A program made the translations under genes and the position numbers. Positions 37,517 to 47,497 of a DNA stretch of 64,000 bases are shown here, piece after piece; position 1 is the stretch's first letter, and every line of letters begins with the position of its first letter. A model generated the notes under the pieces. It worked only from the letters and a program-made list of their open reading frames with translations, made no database searches and was not told where the DNA came from. The DNA comes from an uncultured Pseudomonadota bacterium (lineage in GTDB: Bacteria; Myxococcota_A; Bradymonadia; Bradymonadales; Bradymonadaceae), in contig CAJXPB010000004.1 in the NCBI GenBank assembly GCA_913057905.1, positions 186,001-250,000 of the forward strand, given 5' to 3'.

Positions 37517-40500
37517 ATGAGACAGACGACGAAGAGATGGGCGTTAATGAGTTTTCAGGCGGGCCTCGTGGCCTTGCTCGCACTGGGCGGCCTCGCGCTC
37601 TCCGGATGTGGAGAGGAGGACCCGTGCGCCACAAAGACCTGTAATTTTGGCACCTGCGATTCGGACAGCGGCCAGTGCACGAACCGGGAGTTTTGCTCTG
37701 TTCAGGAGGATTGCATCCCCGGATACGTCTGCGGTGAAGAAGAGACGTGTGTCGCCCAGACGACCTGTACCGAAGATACCGATTGTGACATCGGCCAGTG
37801 TCGCGACGGGGCGTGTGTGAACCCCAACAGTTGTGAATCCGATTCGGACTGTCTGGCCCGGACCTACTGCGGTCAGGACGGCACCTGTCAGCCGGATCCC
37901 TGCAACGATGTGACCTGCCAACGCGGCGTGTGTGAGCGCGGGACCGACAAGTGCGTCTCCGCGTCGAGCTGTACCGAAGAAACCGAGCAGCTCGATTGTG
38001 TCGCTGGTCAAAAGTGCGCCGTCGACACCTGTGAGACCCCAGAGACCTACTGCGACGAAGTCACCTGTGAACGCGGTGTCTGCAGCTACGAGGAAGACGG
38101 ATGCATCAACGCCATGGACTGCGGCGGCGACGAGGCGAACTGCCTGGAGGGATACTTCTGTGACGACATGAACACCTGTCGCGTCGACCTCTGTGAGCAG
38201 AATGACATCGATTGTGAGGGCGACGGAGTCTGTGTGCCCGCCAGCGGTCAGTGCCAGAATGCCACGTCCTGTGATTCGAATACCGACTGTCTGAGCGACC
38301 ACGTCTGCGTCGACAACACGTGTCGGCTCGAGTCGGTCGCCTGCGGCAATGCCAGCGGGGACGGAGGATGTCCCGGCAACCAGACCTGCGAGTACGACGC
38401 CGACAATCTGGATGCGACCTGTCAGGAGCCCGACGTCTGCAAGACGTCGCTGGACTGCAAGGGCGACCGTCAGTGTGGCGGCCAGGGTTGTCTGGACCCC
38501 GTCACCTGTAAGGACGACCTGTTAGAGCCGAACAATACCATGGAAGAGGCATCGGTCTTCACCGATGTCGCCCAGGGGCTTCTGGTCAACGGATCGATGT
38601 GTCAGGGCGACACCGACCTGTTCACCTTCGATACCACCAACATCGTCGACCCGACGGACAGCGGCGAGATCGTCGTGCAGGTCGATGTGCCGCAGCGAGA
38701 TATCGGGCTCGGCACGATGTCCGCGACCCTCAATGGTCCGGATGGTAATCAGCTCGATTCGGCCTCGATGAGCCAGACGGCCGACAACGGCTCGATTCGA
38801 CTGACCACCGAACTGGGCATCCCCGACCACGGGGTGTACTCGATCAACCTGCAACCGGGCGATCAGATGAAGCCCACGGGGATGACCTATGACGCGTCCG
38901 TCTCCATCGAGCCGGCTGACACGGTCCAGGCCTGTGCGAACGCCCAGGTCATCAACTCCGGCCAACGCGTCTCCGGTACGACCGAGGGGGCGGCGAGTGG
39001 GCTGGGCGGGAGTTGCCTGGCCGACGATGAGACGATGCCCGAAAGGATCTATGCGCTCCAGCTGGATCGCTCACGCGAGGTGACCGTCTCGGTCGACCCG
39101 GTTCTGAGCAACGCCGATGCGACGGTGTCGCTCCGGTCGCGGTGTCTGCAGCCGGCCACCGAGGTGACCTGCGTCGACGATGCGGGTGAAGGTGAAGCCG
39201 AGTCGTTTACCGAAGTCTTGAGCGCAGGTACACACTATGTGATCGTTCAGGCGCCCAAGGAGGCGACGCTGGGGAACTTCGAGCTGACCGTCGAGTCGTC
39301 GTTTTCGACGACCTGCGGCCCCGACGACAACTACTGTGCCGACGGCCAGACCGCCGAGGTCTGTTCTTCGGAGGGGGGTCGGTACAACCAGGTCGCGTGC
39401 GACGAGGGATGCCAGCCTTCGACTGGCCGGTGCTTCCCGCCGAGTGGAGACCGCTGTGAAGATGCGCCCCAGTTGATGAACGAAGGGGGCATGAATGGAG
39501 GCGGTGGTGGCGAAGGTAGCGGGAATGCGACCCTGAGCCGAACCATCGATCTAAATCAACTGCGCAATGACTACACCATTGCTCCCGATACCTGCTTGGG
39601 ACCCAAACCGACCCAGACCGGCGGTCCGGAGCAGACCTACGAGGTCTCGGTCCCCGCTCAAAAGGCGGTGACGGTGACGGCCGAATTTGCCAACGAGGTC
39701 CAGGGGTCGATCTACTTCACCGAAAGCTGTACCGACCTGCAGACGACGTGCGCCTCGGGCACGAAGGACTCGCTTCCTGACGATCCGGCCAAGGAGGAGC
39801 TGACCTACTCGAACCAGACGGACCAGGATCAAACCCGGTATCTGGTCATCGACACGGCCGCCGACCAAAACTTCGGCGACGTGGAGGTCACCGTCGAGTA
39901 CAAGGACGTCATCTGCACGCCGGACATGGATCAGTGCAGCCAGTCCGGTAACGTCGAGACCTGCAACCAGTACGGGACGGCATACGCCCAGTCGGCTACC
40001 TGCGGGCTCGGTTGCAATGCTGGATCATGCCTGGGAGAGGTCTGTGCCGATGCCGTCGATATTCCCAACGACGGCAACGAATACACCTACACGTTCTCGC
40101 TGTCTGACTTCGCAGCCGACTACGACATCGATGGAGCCGGATGCATGGACAGCTCCTTCGACGACTCGCCAGGGCCAGAGGCCGTCTTCAAGGTCAACGC
40201 CAACGCGGGCGATATCTTCGACTTGAGTTGGGACACCGGCGACGACCCCGCGTTGTACGTGTCGACCGACTGTCAGAACCTCAAGAGTTCGTGCGTGTAC
40301 GGGGTCGAGGACTTTGGCAGCGCCACGCTCGACGAACAGTTCGCGGTCTCGAATGCCGGAACGTACTACATCTTCACCGACGTCGATGAGAGTTCGTTCA
40401 CATCGATCTCGAACACCCAGACCTTCAAGGCCAAGGTCTCCGCGCCGCAGTGTACGCAGGGTTCGAGTGCCTTGAGTTGTGTCGGCAGCGGCAATCTCGA

Positions 40501-40972
40501 GTACTGCGACAGCCTCGGTCTCTTCCAGACCTACAGTTGCTCGGGCGGCTGCACCAACGGCGCTTGTGGCTCACCGACAGGGGCCATCCCGGCCGACGCG
40601 AAGCCGCTGGGTGATGGTGACAGCGATAGCAATGGCTACTCGGGTACCAATGACGTCGACCCGGTGGCGAACAATGCCACCGGAAGCTGCACCTTCGACG
40701 AAAATACGGCCGGTGCCGACTGGACGTATGAAATCAGTCTGCAGGCCAATGAAACGGTCACCGCCGACTACAACGGCGGGTCATGCTGCGACATCATGTA
40801 CATGGTCAAAGACAAGTGGGATACCTCCACGTGTATTGACGCTGTCGATGACGACGGCTCGATCAGCTACACTGCCGGCAACTCGGCGGAAACGGTCTAC
40901 GTCGTCATGGACCATGACAGTTACACGAACAGCTCGTTTTACGACTACACCCTGAACATCACCATCAACTGA
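37517..40972 (+). CDS. Giant modular Cys-rich lipoprotein (epsilon module, NITIN tail), last of the array
   Basis: 1151 residues from ATG 37517 (GGAGA at 37506-37510, spacing 6). An in-frame GTG at 37475 lies directly after the leader hairpin and would add 14 residues before the signal; I judge it less likely. The signal ends LALSGC (Cys31), then GEEDPC. After the standard N-terminal part (LEPNNTMEEA) the third domain has a Gly-rich insertion near residue 660 (MNGGGGGEGSGN). The fourth domain (about 841-975: CADAVDIPNDGNEYTYTF, GDDPALYVSTDC) has no close match elsewhere in the array. The tail (about 1018-1151) opens AIPADAKPLGDGD and ends LNITIN. Confidence 0.9.
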   Translation: MRQTTKRWALMSFQAGLVALLALGGLALSGCGEEDPCATKTCNFGTCDSDSGQCTNREFCSVQEDCIPGYVCGEEETCVAQTTCTEDTDCDIGQCRDGACVNPNSCESDSDCLARTYCGQDGTCQPDPCNDVTCQRGVCERGTDKCVSASSCTEETEQLDCVAGQKCAVDTCETPETYCDEVTCERGVCSYEEDGCINAMDCGGDEANCLEGYFCDDMNTCRVDLCEQNDIDCEGDGVCVPASGQCQNATSCDSNTDCLSDHVCVDNTCRLESVACGNASGDGGCPGNQTCEYDADNLDATCQEPDVCKTSLDCKGDRQCGGQGCLDPVTCKDDLLEPNNTMEEASVFTDVAQGLLVNGSMCQGDTDLFTFDTTNIVDPTDSGEIVVQVDVPQRDIGLGTMSATLNGPDGNQLDSASMSQTADNGSIRLTTELGIPDHGVYSINLQPGDQMKPTGMTYDASVSIEPADTVQACANAQVINSGQRVSGTTEGAASGLGGSCLADDETMPERIYALQLDRSREVTVSVDPVLSNADATVSLRSRCLQPATEVTCVDDAGEGEAESFTEVLSAGTHYVIVQAPKEATLGNFELTVESSFSTTCGPDDNYCADGQTAEVCSSEGGRYNQVACDEGCQPSTGRCFPPSGDRCEDAPQLMNEGGMNGGGGGEGSGNATLSRTIDLNQLRNDYTIAPDTCLGPKPTQTGGPEQTYEVSVPAQKAVTVTAEFANEVQGSIYFTESCTDLQTTCASGTKDSLPDDPAKEELTYSNQTDQDQTRYLVIDTAADQNFGDVEVTVEYKDVICTPDMDQCSQSGNVETCNQYGTAYAQSATCGLGCNAGSCLGEVCADAVDIPNDGNEYTYTFSLSDFAADYDIDGAGCMDSSFDDSPGPEAVFKVNANAGDIFDLSWDTGDDPALYVSTDCQNLKSSCVYGVEDFGSATLDEQFAVSNAGTYYIFTDVDESSFTSISNTQTFKAKVSAPQCTQGSSALSCVGSGNLEYCDSLGLFQTYSCSGGCTNGACGSPTGAIPADAKPLGDGDSDSNGYSGTNDVDPVANNATGSCTFDENTAGADWTYEISLQANETVTADYNGGSCCDIMYMVKDKWDTSTCIDAVDDDGSISYTAGNSAETVYVVMDHDSYTNSSFYDYTLNITIN

Positions 40973-40995
40973 CCCGGTTGATGTGAACCGACCTC

Positions 40996-41035
40996 GCCCC
41001 GCCTGCGGCTCGTCCGCAGGCGGGGCTTTGTTTTG
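40996..41035. terminator. Terminator between convergent genes
   Basis: Perfect stem GCCCCGCCTGCGG / CCGCAGGCGGGGC, then CTTTGTTTTG on the plus strand. It ends the array and could also serve the minus-strand gene whose frame-corrected stop is at 41045. Confidence 0.9.
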
Positions 41036-41044
41036 TGGCTTCGC

Positions 41045-42761
41045 TCATTGTCGTGTTCGTCGGAGTCCGGCGGCGAGGAAGACAAGAGCGACGGGCCAGG
41101 CGGGAGGTCTTCCGGGAGCGCCGGGCCGGGTGTGGCATCCCGACTCTGCAGGTGTGTCGTTGCCCCAGGGTGAACTCGGGACCCCCGTCGGCTGAACCGG
41201 CGTCGGACATACCGGTGTCGGTCTGGCCGGCATCCTGCGGTGAACAGGGAAGGGCGGACCGCGACGGATTGTCCGGGCAGGCGTCGTTGCAGTCGGCGAC
41301 GCCGTCGCCATCGGCGTCGCTTGTGTCGCCCGAGCAGCCACAGGGTCCGGGTTCGGTCCGCTCGGGATTGGTGGGGCAGCCGTCATTGCAGTCCAGTGTC
41401 CCGTCGTTGTCCCCGTCGACGTCGGGGTTTCCGCAGCCGCAGACCTTCGGTTCGGTCTTGTCGGCATCGGAGGGACATCCGTCGCATACGTCTCCTACGC
41501 CGTCATCATCCCGGTCGTTTTGGGCTCGATTGCTGTCGTCCGGGCAGTTGTCCCGGGCGTTCCGGATACCGTCGGCATCGTAGTCCAGGAAGCGAACGTA
41601 CAGAGCCCCCCTCGAGGAACCGCCTGCGTCGTCTTCGGCGAAGGGAATGCCGACGACGAGTCGATCGGTGTGGAGATCGGCGACGAAGTCGCGTTCCTTG
41701 GGAGGAACGAAACTGAGCTTCTGGTTCCAGATGCCGTTCTCGAACTCGTAGATCCAGATGAGGGATCCTGATTCGAGATTCCGGGTCGCCGCGCGGGTGT
41801 GGGTCAGGTCAAACGGGATCTTGCCGTTGACGGTCCCGGCCGGCATCCAGGTGCTGTCGTTCTCCCGAAAAACCTGACTCTTCTTAAAACTTGGGAAGAC
41901 GGGAGTCGTCGAGCCCATCAGTACGTTGTTGGCGTGAACTTCAATGCGTCCACCGCGGTCGACGCCAGTCTGGCCCGGGGACGAATCGATCCGAGTCTGC
42001 CGGACCCAACTCCCATTCTTGAGCTCGAAGAGATCGACTCCTCCGATCTGTTCGCCGTCCGAGTTGGTGAGATTGGGTACACCGACAGCCAGGCGGTCGC
42101 CGTCCAGGGCCACCGACTCGCCGAATCGGAGCTGCTGCCCGCTGCTCTGGGGGCTGAGGGTGGAGTCGAGCGAGAAATCCGACCGTACCGACGCCCGGCT
42201 AAATACGTGCACCTCTCCATCTCCTCTATTCTCGGAAGGAGCTCCGATGGCCATCCGGTTCCCGTCCAGGTCGACACGACCATTCGAGCCGTCTATCGGC
42301 GCGGTCACGGTCTGTGCGAGGGTCCAGGTGCTCGATTCGCGTCGGAACACGGCATAAGACCCGGCATTCGTACAGGGAACGACGGCCGTGGCGTCTTGCA
42401 TTTTAACCTCGGAGAGCTCGGAGAACGGGCCGAGGAAACGGCTGCATTGGCTCACCCCTCGGTCGGTGAACGTTCCCACGGTCTCCCAGTTGCCTCCGCG
42501 TACCTCCAGGAAGTGGACGCGGGAGGAACCCTCTGCCGGGCGCTCGGTGGTGACCAGCCGGTCCTTCCAGATAGCGACCTGGCCGCCGAAGCGATCGACG
42601 TTGTCGGGCTGAATCTTCGTCCAACCGGCGACCGTGGCTGCCTGGGTTGCAGTTGCAGAGGCCGGGTCCGCACCGGACGACGTCGGGGTCGCCTCGACGC
42701 AGCCGAACAAGCTCAACGCCAGGCTGGCGAAGAATAGACGGACGGATGTGGTTCTGAACAT
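41045..42761 (-). CDS. FG-GAP/TSP3-repeat lipoprotein with MYXO-CTERM-like tail, frameshifted as sequenced
   Basis: ATG 42761 gives a lipoprotein signal (ASLALSLFGC, Cys21); a TTG at 42794 would add 11 residues. About 370 residues of FG-GAP-like blades follow (for example RMAIGAPSENRGDGEVHVF and RLAVGVPNLTNSDGEQIGG), then three thrombospondin-type-3 calcium-binding repeats (DYDADGIRNARDNCPDDSN and relatives), then an Asp/Ala/Gly/Ser linker. As sequenced, the frame runs on to 40965 through the terminator and into the neighbouring gene. In the next frame the linker continues into ESGCHTRPGAPG, a hydrophobic stretch (PVALVFLAAGL) and RRTRQ-stop at 41045, a classic Gly-Cys/TM/Arg sorting tail. 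Removing one base, probably in the C5 run at 41182-41186, gives about 571 residues. Likely a surface-anchored protein. Confidence 0.8.
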
Positions 42762-42913
42762 TGGATACCCCGGGCTGCGGGAGAATGTGTGCAACCGAGT
42801 ATATCGATTCGACGGTTGCTTCCAAAACCGACGCTACATGCACGGGCTTGACCGACGACGAGACGTTGACACTTTATAAGCGCCCAACACTCGACCCTTC
42901 AGGAGGATCTCCG

Positions 42914-43129
42914 ATGAACCTCGTACGCTACGGCACGAACGTCTTCGACATCGACGACATCTACGGCCTGGATCTCTACCAGAAAGGCGACGGGGATTGG
43001 CGGCTCAAGGTCGTCATCCACGGCGGCACCCAGAGCTTCCAGATCCGGTTCGATGACGGCCAGGAGGCCGAGGAGGCGTTCGAGGCAATTTGCGCTCAGC
43101 TCGACGTCGAAGAACTCGCTGCTAATTGA
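42914..43129 (+). CDS. Small orphan protein, 71 residues
   Basis: ATG 42914 has a perfect AGGAGG at 42901-42906; the longer open frame back to 42761 has no ribosome site and overlaps the divergent gene's start. The product is acidic and soluble with no signal or membrane segment. It begins MNLVRYGTNVFDIDDIYGLD and alternates short beta-prone stretches (WRLKVVIHGG, SFQIRFDD) before a C-terminal helix (EAEEAFEAICAQLDVEELA). The overall pattern recalls a small PH-like or beta-clip fold, but I do not recognise a family. Its last 8 bases overlap the 3' end of the convergent kinase gene. Confidence 0.75.
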   Translation: MNLVRYGTNVFDIDDIYGLDLYQKGDGDWRLKVVIHGGTQSFQIRFDDGQEAEEAFEAICAQLDVEELAAN

Positions 43130-46100
43130 CCGGCGCAACGGGTGATGCGTCGGATTGCACGTCCATCTCACGGGGGACGGTGACGATAAAAGTGCTGCCC
43201 TCGCCAGGTTCCGACTCCACGGCCACGGAGCCGTCCATCGCTTCGACGAGGAGTTTGGTGATCGCCAACCCGAGCCCGACGCTTCCGAGCTCGCCGGTGG
43301 GATTGTCAGTCCCCCGCTCGAACCAGTCGAAGACGAGCTCTTGTTGTTCGGGCGGGATGCCTGCACCGGTGTCCTCGACCTCGAGCCGTACGAACGTCTC
43401 ATCGACGGAGATGCGCAGCCCAATGCGTCCCTCGTTGGTGTATTTGATCGCATTGTCGACGAGGTTGTTGAGGATCTGGGTGATAAACCGTGAGTCGAGG
43501 CGAACGTCGCAGCGGTCGGGTCCGTCATACTCGAGGACCAATCCGCGACGCTCTGCGACGGACTCGTGCAGATCGAGCACCTCGTCGACCTTGTAGACGA
43601 GGTCGAACTCCTCGGGTTGTGCAGAGACTTCGTTGGTCTCGAGTTCGGCCATCCGGAGGATCGAATCGAGGATCGTGCGCAGTTGCTCGGCGGCACGCTG
43701 GATGCGATCGAGCATCTCCAGGTGTTCGCCCGCGGTCTCTGTTTGGAGCACGCTGGCGATGGTCATGATCGTCGTCAGCGGTGACCGCACATCGTGGCTG
43801 AGCGTCGACAGGAACATCGAGCGCAGCTCGGCCAACTTTTCGGCGCGATCCTTCGATTCGATGAGGGCCTCTTCGTAGGCCTTTTGATGGGTGATGTCTC
43901 GAACGACCGTGACGGCCAGGGTCCGGGCGTTCAGTGCGATCCGGGTCGTCTGGATCTCTGCGTGCACTCCGTCGCGATTGATGCCCAGGTTCAATCGGGC
44001 CTCGGTCTCGGACTGACTGGACCCCTCCAGTTCCCTGAGATGATCGAGAAAGGAAAAATCGGGGCCCGAGAGCTTCTCGTCGAGCGACGCTTCACCCAGA
44101 GACTCCCTGGAGAGTCCGGTCATCTCGAAGGCGCTGCCGTTGGCATCCAGAATCGTCGACGGTGAGCCCTCTTCGTTGAGTTCGTAGATAAACATGGGAT
44201 CGACGGCACTCTCGAAGACCGTGCGAAACTTCTTTTCGCTCTCGGCGAGTCGGTCTTTGATGCGCTGACGTTCGGTGATGTCGACAAAGGTGAGGACGAC
44301 CCCGTCGATGCGGTCATCGGTGGTCAGATACGGGAGCACCCGAACGAGCAGGTGGTGGCCCTCTTGGGTACTGACCTCTCGTTCGATGGTGGTGACCTCC
44401 TCGAGGACGCGCCGTGCGTCGTCGGCCAGGTCATCGGCCTCCAGCGAGTGGGTGAGGTGATCGAAGGGGCGGCCGTGGTCGGAGGGCAGCAGGTTGAAGA
44501 AGTCGGTCGCCGGGTCGGTGAACCGTTTGATGGAAAGATCCCGGTCCAAGAAGATCGTGCCGATATCGGTCGAGCGCATCAGGTTGCGGAGGTCGCTGTT
44601 GATCGAATCGAGCTCTCGGATCTTTTCGTTGAGCTCGTCGTTGACCGTCTGCAACTCCTCGTTCATCGACTGGAGCTCTTCTTTGCTCGTCTCCAGCTCT
44701 TCGGTCGTCGACTGCAGCTCCTCGTTCATCGACATCAACTCTTCGTTCGACGCCCGAAGTTTTTGATTCGACTCCTCGTATTCTTCGACCGTCCGCTGCA
44801 GATCGCGCTGTGCCTGTTCGAGCTCTCGTTCGTACTGGGCAATGACCTCGTCCTCCGACAGGTCCATCGACTTGGGGACCTGAGGTTCCGGCTCGCGGAG
44901 GAACGAGACCGCGATGAGCGGCCCGTCAAATTCCGGATGCGTCGTCAAGGCCGCTTGCACCCGAATCGAGGGGCTCGCGTCGTCCGGTTCCCCGTCGACG
45001 CGGCGTGTGACCGTCCCGTCACGCAGGTGGATCGCCTCGAAGATGGTCGTCCGTACGGCGGCACGCAATCTCGGCTTGACCATCTTCAGAAGGTCGTCGG
45101 TCGCCCGCCCCGAGGGGGCTGACATCTCCGGTCGTGTGGAGCAGTCGATGTTCGGAGTCGACCAGGACGCTGGCAAACTCGTGGTTGTCGAAGACCGCCT
45201 TGCGGTGGATGCGCTCAAGGTCCGCCGAGAGTTGGGCCGGCTCGACCGACGTCTGGGTCCGGCTCAGGTCCGGCGATGCCTCGAACCCGAACCCGGGCCC
45301 GGCCAGGGCGACCGATGAGTCCACACCACGGCGGGCCTGGTAGATGTGAGCCTCGGAGTCGACATCCTCGTACAACTCCGCCGCCGGCGAAGGGCTCTCG
45401 GAGGGGCCAAGCAACAGGTAGCCGCCCGGATCGAGGGCATAGTGAAAGAGCTTTAGAAGTCGCTCCTGAGCCGACGGTCTCAGATAGATCAAAAGGTTGC
45501 GACAGGTGACGAGATCGAGATTCGAAAAGGGTGGGTCCGACAGGGCGTTCTGCGGTGCGAAGAGGACGCGATTTCGCACATCTTTGCCGACTCGGTACTG
45601 GCCGGCCTCCAGACGGAAATACCGATCCAGTCGCTCCTGACGGATGTCCGAGGCGATCGAGACCGGGTACGATCCACGCCGTGCGATACGAATGGCTTCG
45701 TGGCTGATGTCGGTGGCAAAGACTTTGATCTCGGGGGTGTCCTCGAGCGTATCGGCGTACTCGGACAGCAGGAGCGCCACCGTGTAGGCCTCTTCGCCGG
45801 TGGCGCAGCCGGGCACCCAGACGCGCACCTGGTCCTCACGTCCCTTGCCTTCGAACAGTTGCGGGATGATTGTGTCATTGAGGGCGTCCCAGATGTCGGG
45901 GTCGCGGAAAAACTGGGTCACCTTGATGAGGAGTTCGTCGAACAGGGCGTCGACTTCGTCGGGGTCGTCGTTGAGCCACGACAGGTAGTCGTCGAGGGTC
46001 TCGAGGCCGCGGATCTGCATGCGTCGGCCGATCCGCCGCAGGATCGTGGGTCTCTTGTACTCCGAGAAGGTGTTGCCCGTGCGTTGCCTCAGCAGATCCA

Positions 46101-46788
46101 GCACGGCGCCGAGCGCGGCGTCTTGAGCGCGAGCCGAGTCCGTCTCCCGGGGTCCATCTTCGAACTTCGGAGAGGACCGGAGGATATTGATGAGACGTCG
46201 GTGGAGGTCGTCCACGGAGTCGATGACGTCGACTACGCCGGCCTGAATGGCAGTCTGAGGCATCGTCATGATGCCGGCTTCATCGGGATCCTGGGCCATT
46301 GTGATCCCGCCGTGTTCCTTGATACTACGCAGACCGGCCGTGCCGTCCTGGCCGGCTCCCGACACGAGCATCCCGACGGACCGGTCGCCACAGTCGGTGG
46401 CGAGTGAATCGAAGAACGTATCGATGGTGTGACGTTCGGCGTCCAGGTCGGGCAGCGACACCGTCTTGAGCACCCGGTCTTCGATGGTCAGTTGATCCCC
46501 CGGGCCGATCACGTAGATATGGCCGGCCTGGATGGCGACGCCGTCTTCGGCCGAAGTGACAGGGAGCTCCGAGGTCGACTGGAGGATTTCTTTGAGACTA
46601 CTGGACTGCTCGGGAGCCAGATGTTGGATCACCACGAAGGCGAGGTCGGGGGCCTCCCGAATGGAACCAAAGAAGCGTTTGAGTGCCGCCAGTCCATGTG
46701 CAGATGCGCCGATGCCGACGACGTACGATGTATCTGCGCGCGATTCCATGGGGTGCACCACCGTATCGAGGCCCAAAGCCGGATGCAT
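43122..46788 (-). CDS. CheB-CheR-PAS-histidine kinase fusion, interrupted by an apparent frameshift
   Basis: Two overlapping frames form one gene of about 1221 residues. CheB methylesterase (about 20-200) has GIGASAHG (nucleophile Ser), VVIQHLAP (His) and VSGAGQDGTAGL (Asp). CheR (about 215-480) has VPGCATGEEAYT for S-adenosylmethionine, VFATDISHEAI and DLVTCRNLLIYL. At residue about 558 the frame breaks at a G5 run (45114-45118): TTGDVS continues in the next frame as PSGRATDDLLKMVKP, as in other CheB-CheR-PAS proteins. A coiled coil (about 647-745, NEELQS repeats), two PAS-like domains and a kinase (LSHDVRSPL, His near 998; NNLVDNAIKY; GLGLAITKLL) follow. There is no TM segment or receiver. 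Start choice (46788 or 46749) is uncertain. Likely a cytoplasmic sensor kinase with methylation functions; if the frameshift is real, it is split. Confidence 0.85.
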
Positions 46789-46830
46789 CCATGAATGTAT
46801 ACGCCGCCGGCACCGAGTCCTGCAATCGGA

Positions 46831-47469
46831 TTATCCCTCGGAATAGGCCAGAACGGCCTCGGTGAGGTCGTCGTAGCGGGCCGCCTGCACGCTGGGGCGT
46901 TCCAGCAGAGCATGGCCGTAGTCCCGCAGCTCGTCGAGGCCGTCGAGCAAGTCACCGTGGCCGAGTTTGGTCATGGCTTCCCAGCGCGTAAACAGCGGCG
47001 CGTAGACGGCGTCGACGAGGCCGAAGTCGTCGCCCAGAAAGTAGCGCCCCGGATGTTCGCCGAGCTCCTGGTCGACACGCTCCAACCCAGATCGCAGGGA
47101 TTCTCGATTTTCGTCGGCATTTTTGTCGATCATCAACAGGTACGCCGGGCCCATCAGCACGTCGCTGTTGTAGACGATCCATGCGCGCGCCTCGGCCCGA
47201 CTGACCGGATCCTGCGGGAACATCGCCGGCTCGGGATACAGCTCCTCGAGCATCTCGTTGATGACACTCGACTCAAAGATCGGCGTGTCGTCGACCTCGA
47301 GAACGGGGACCTTCCCGCGCGGCGAAATCTCCAGAAACCATTCGGGCTTGTCGTCCAGGTCGATGAAGCTCAGGTCGTAGTCGACCCCCTTCTCTTCCAG
47401 GACGATGCGACTCCGTTCGACGTACGGGCAGGACTCGAAGGATATCAGGTGCAGGTCGTGGTCGGACAT
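46831..47469 (-). CDS. Glutathione S-transferase-like protein (thioredoxin fold, CPYV motif)
   Basis: 212 residues from ATG 47469 with GGAG about 7 bases upstream. The N-terminal thioredoxin-like domain (about 5-80) has SFESCPYVERSRIVL, whose Cys is in the catalytic position of omega-type GSTs and related glutathionyl enzymes, then GKVPVLEVDDTPIFESSVI, the cis-Pro and glutathione gamma-glutamyl-binding region. The rest is an all-helical C-terminal domain with the LGDDFGLVDAVYAPLF N-capping region typical of the family. It lies 28 bases after the transporter gene and 42 before the kinase gene, so probably in one transcript. Substrate unknown; a role in thiol or oxidative-stress chemistry is inferred. 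Confidence 0.88.
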   Translation of the reverse strand: MSDHDLHLISFESCPYVERSRIVLEEKGVDYDLSFIDLDDKPEWFLEISPRGKVPVLEVDDTPIFESSVINEMLEELYPEPAMFPQDPVSRAEARAWIVYNSDVLMGPAYLLMIDKNADENRESLRSGLERVDQELGEHPGRYFLGDDFGLVDAVYAPLFTRWEAMTKLGHGDLLDGLDELRDYGHALLERPSVQAARYDDLTEAVLAYSEG

Positions 47470-47497
47470 GGTGGGTCTCCGCGAATGTGAGTGGTGA

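Noticed and set aside
40965-41044. The last residues of the FG-GAP/TSP3 frame as sequenced, ending SVHINRVS
   Set aside because: They are the reverse complement of the array's terminator and 3' coding end; the frame-shifted ending at 41045 is biologically sensible.
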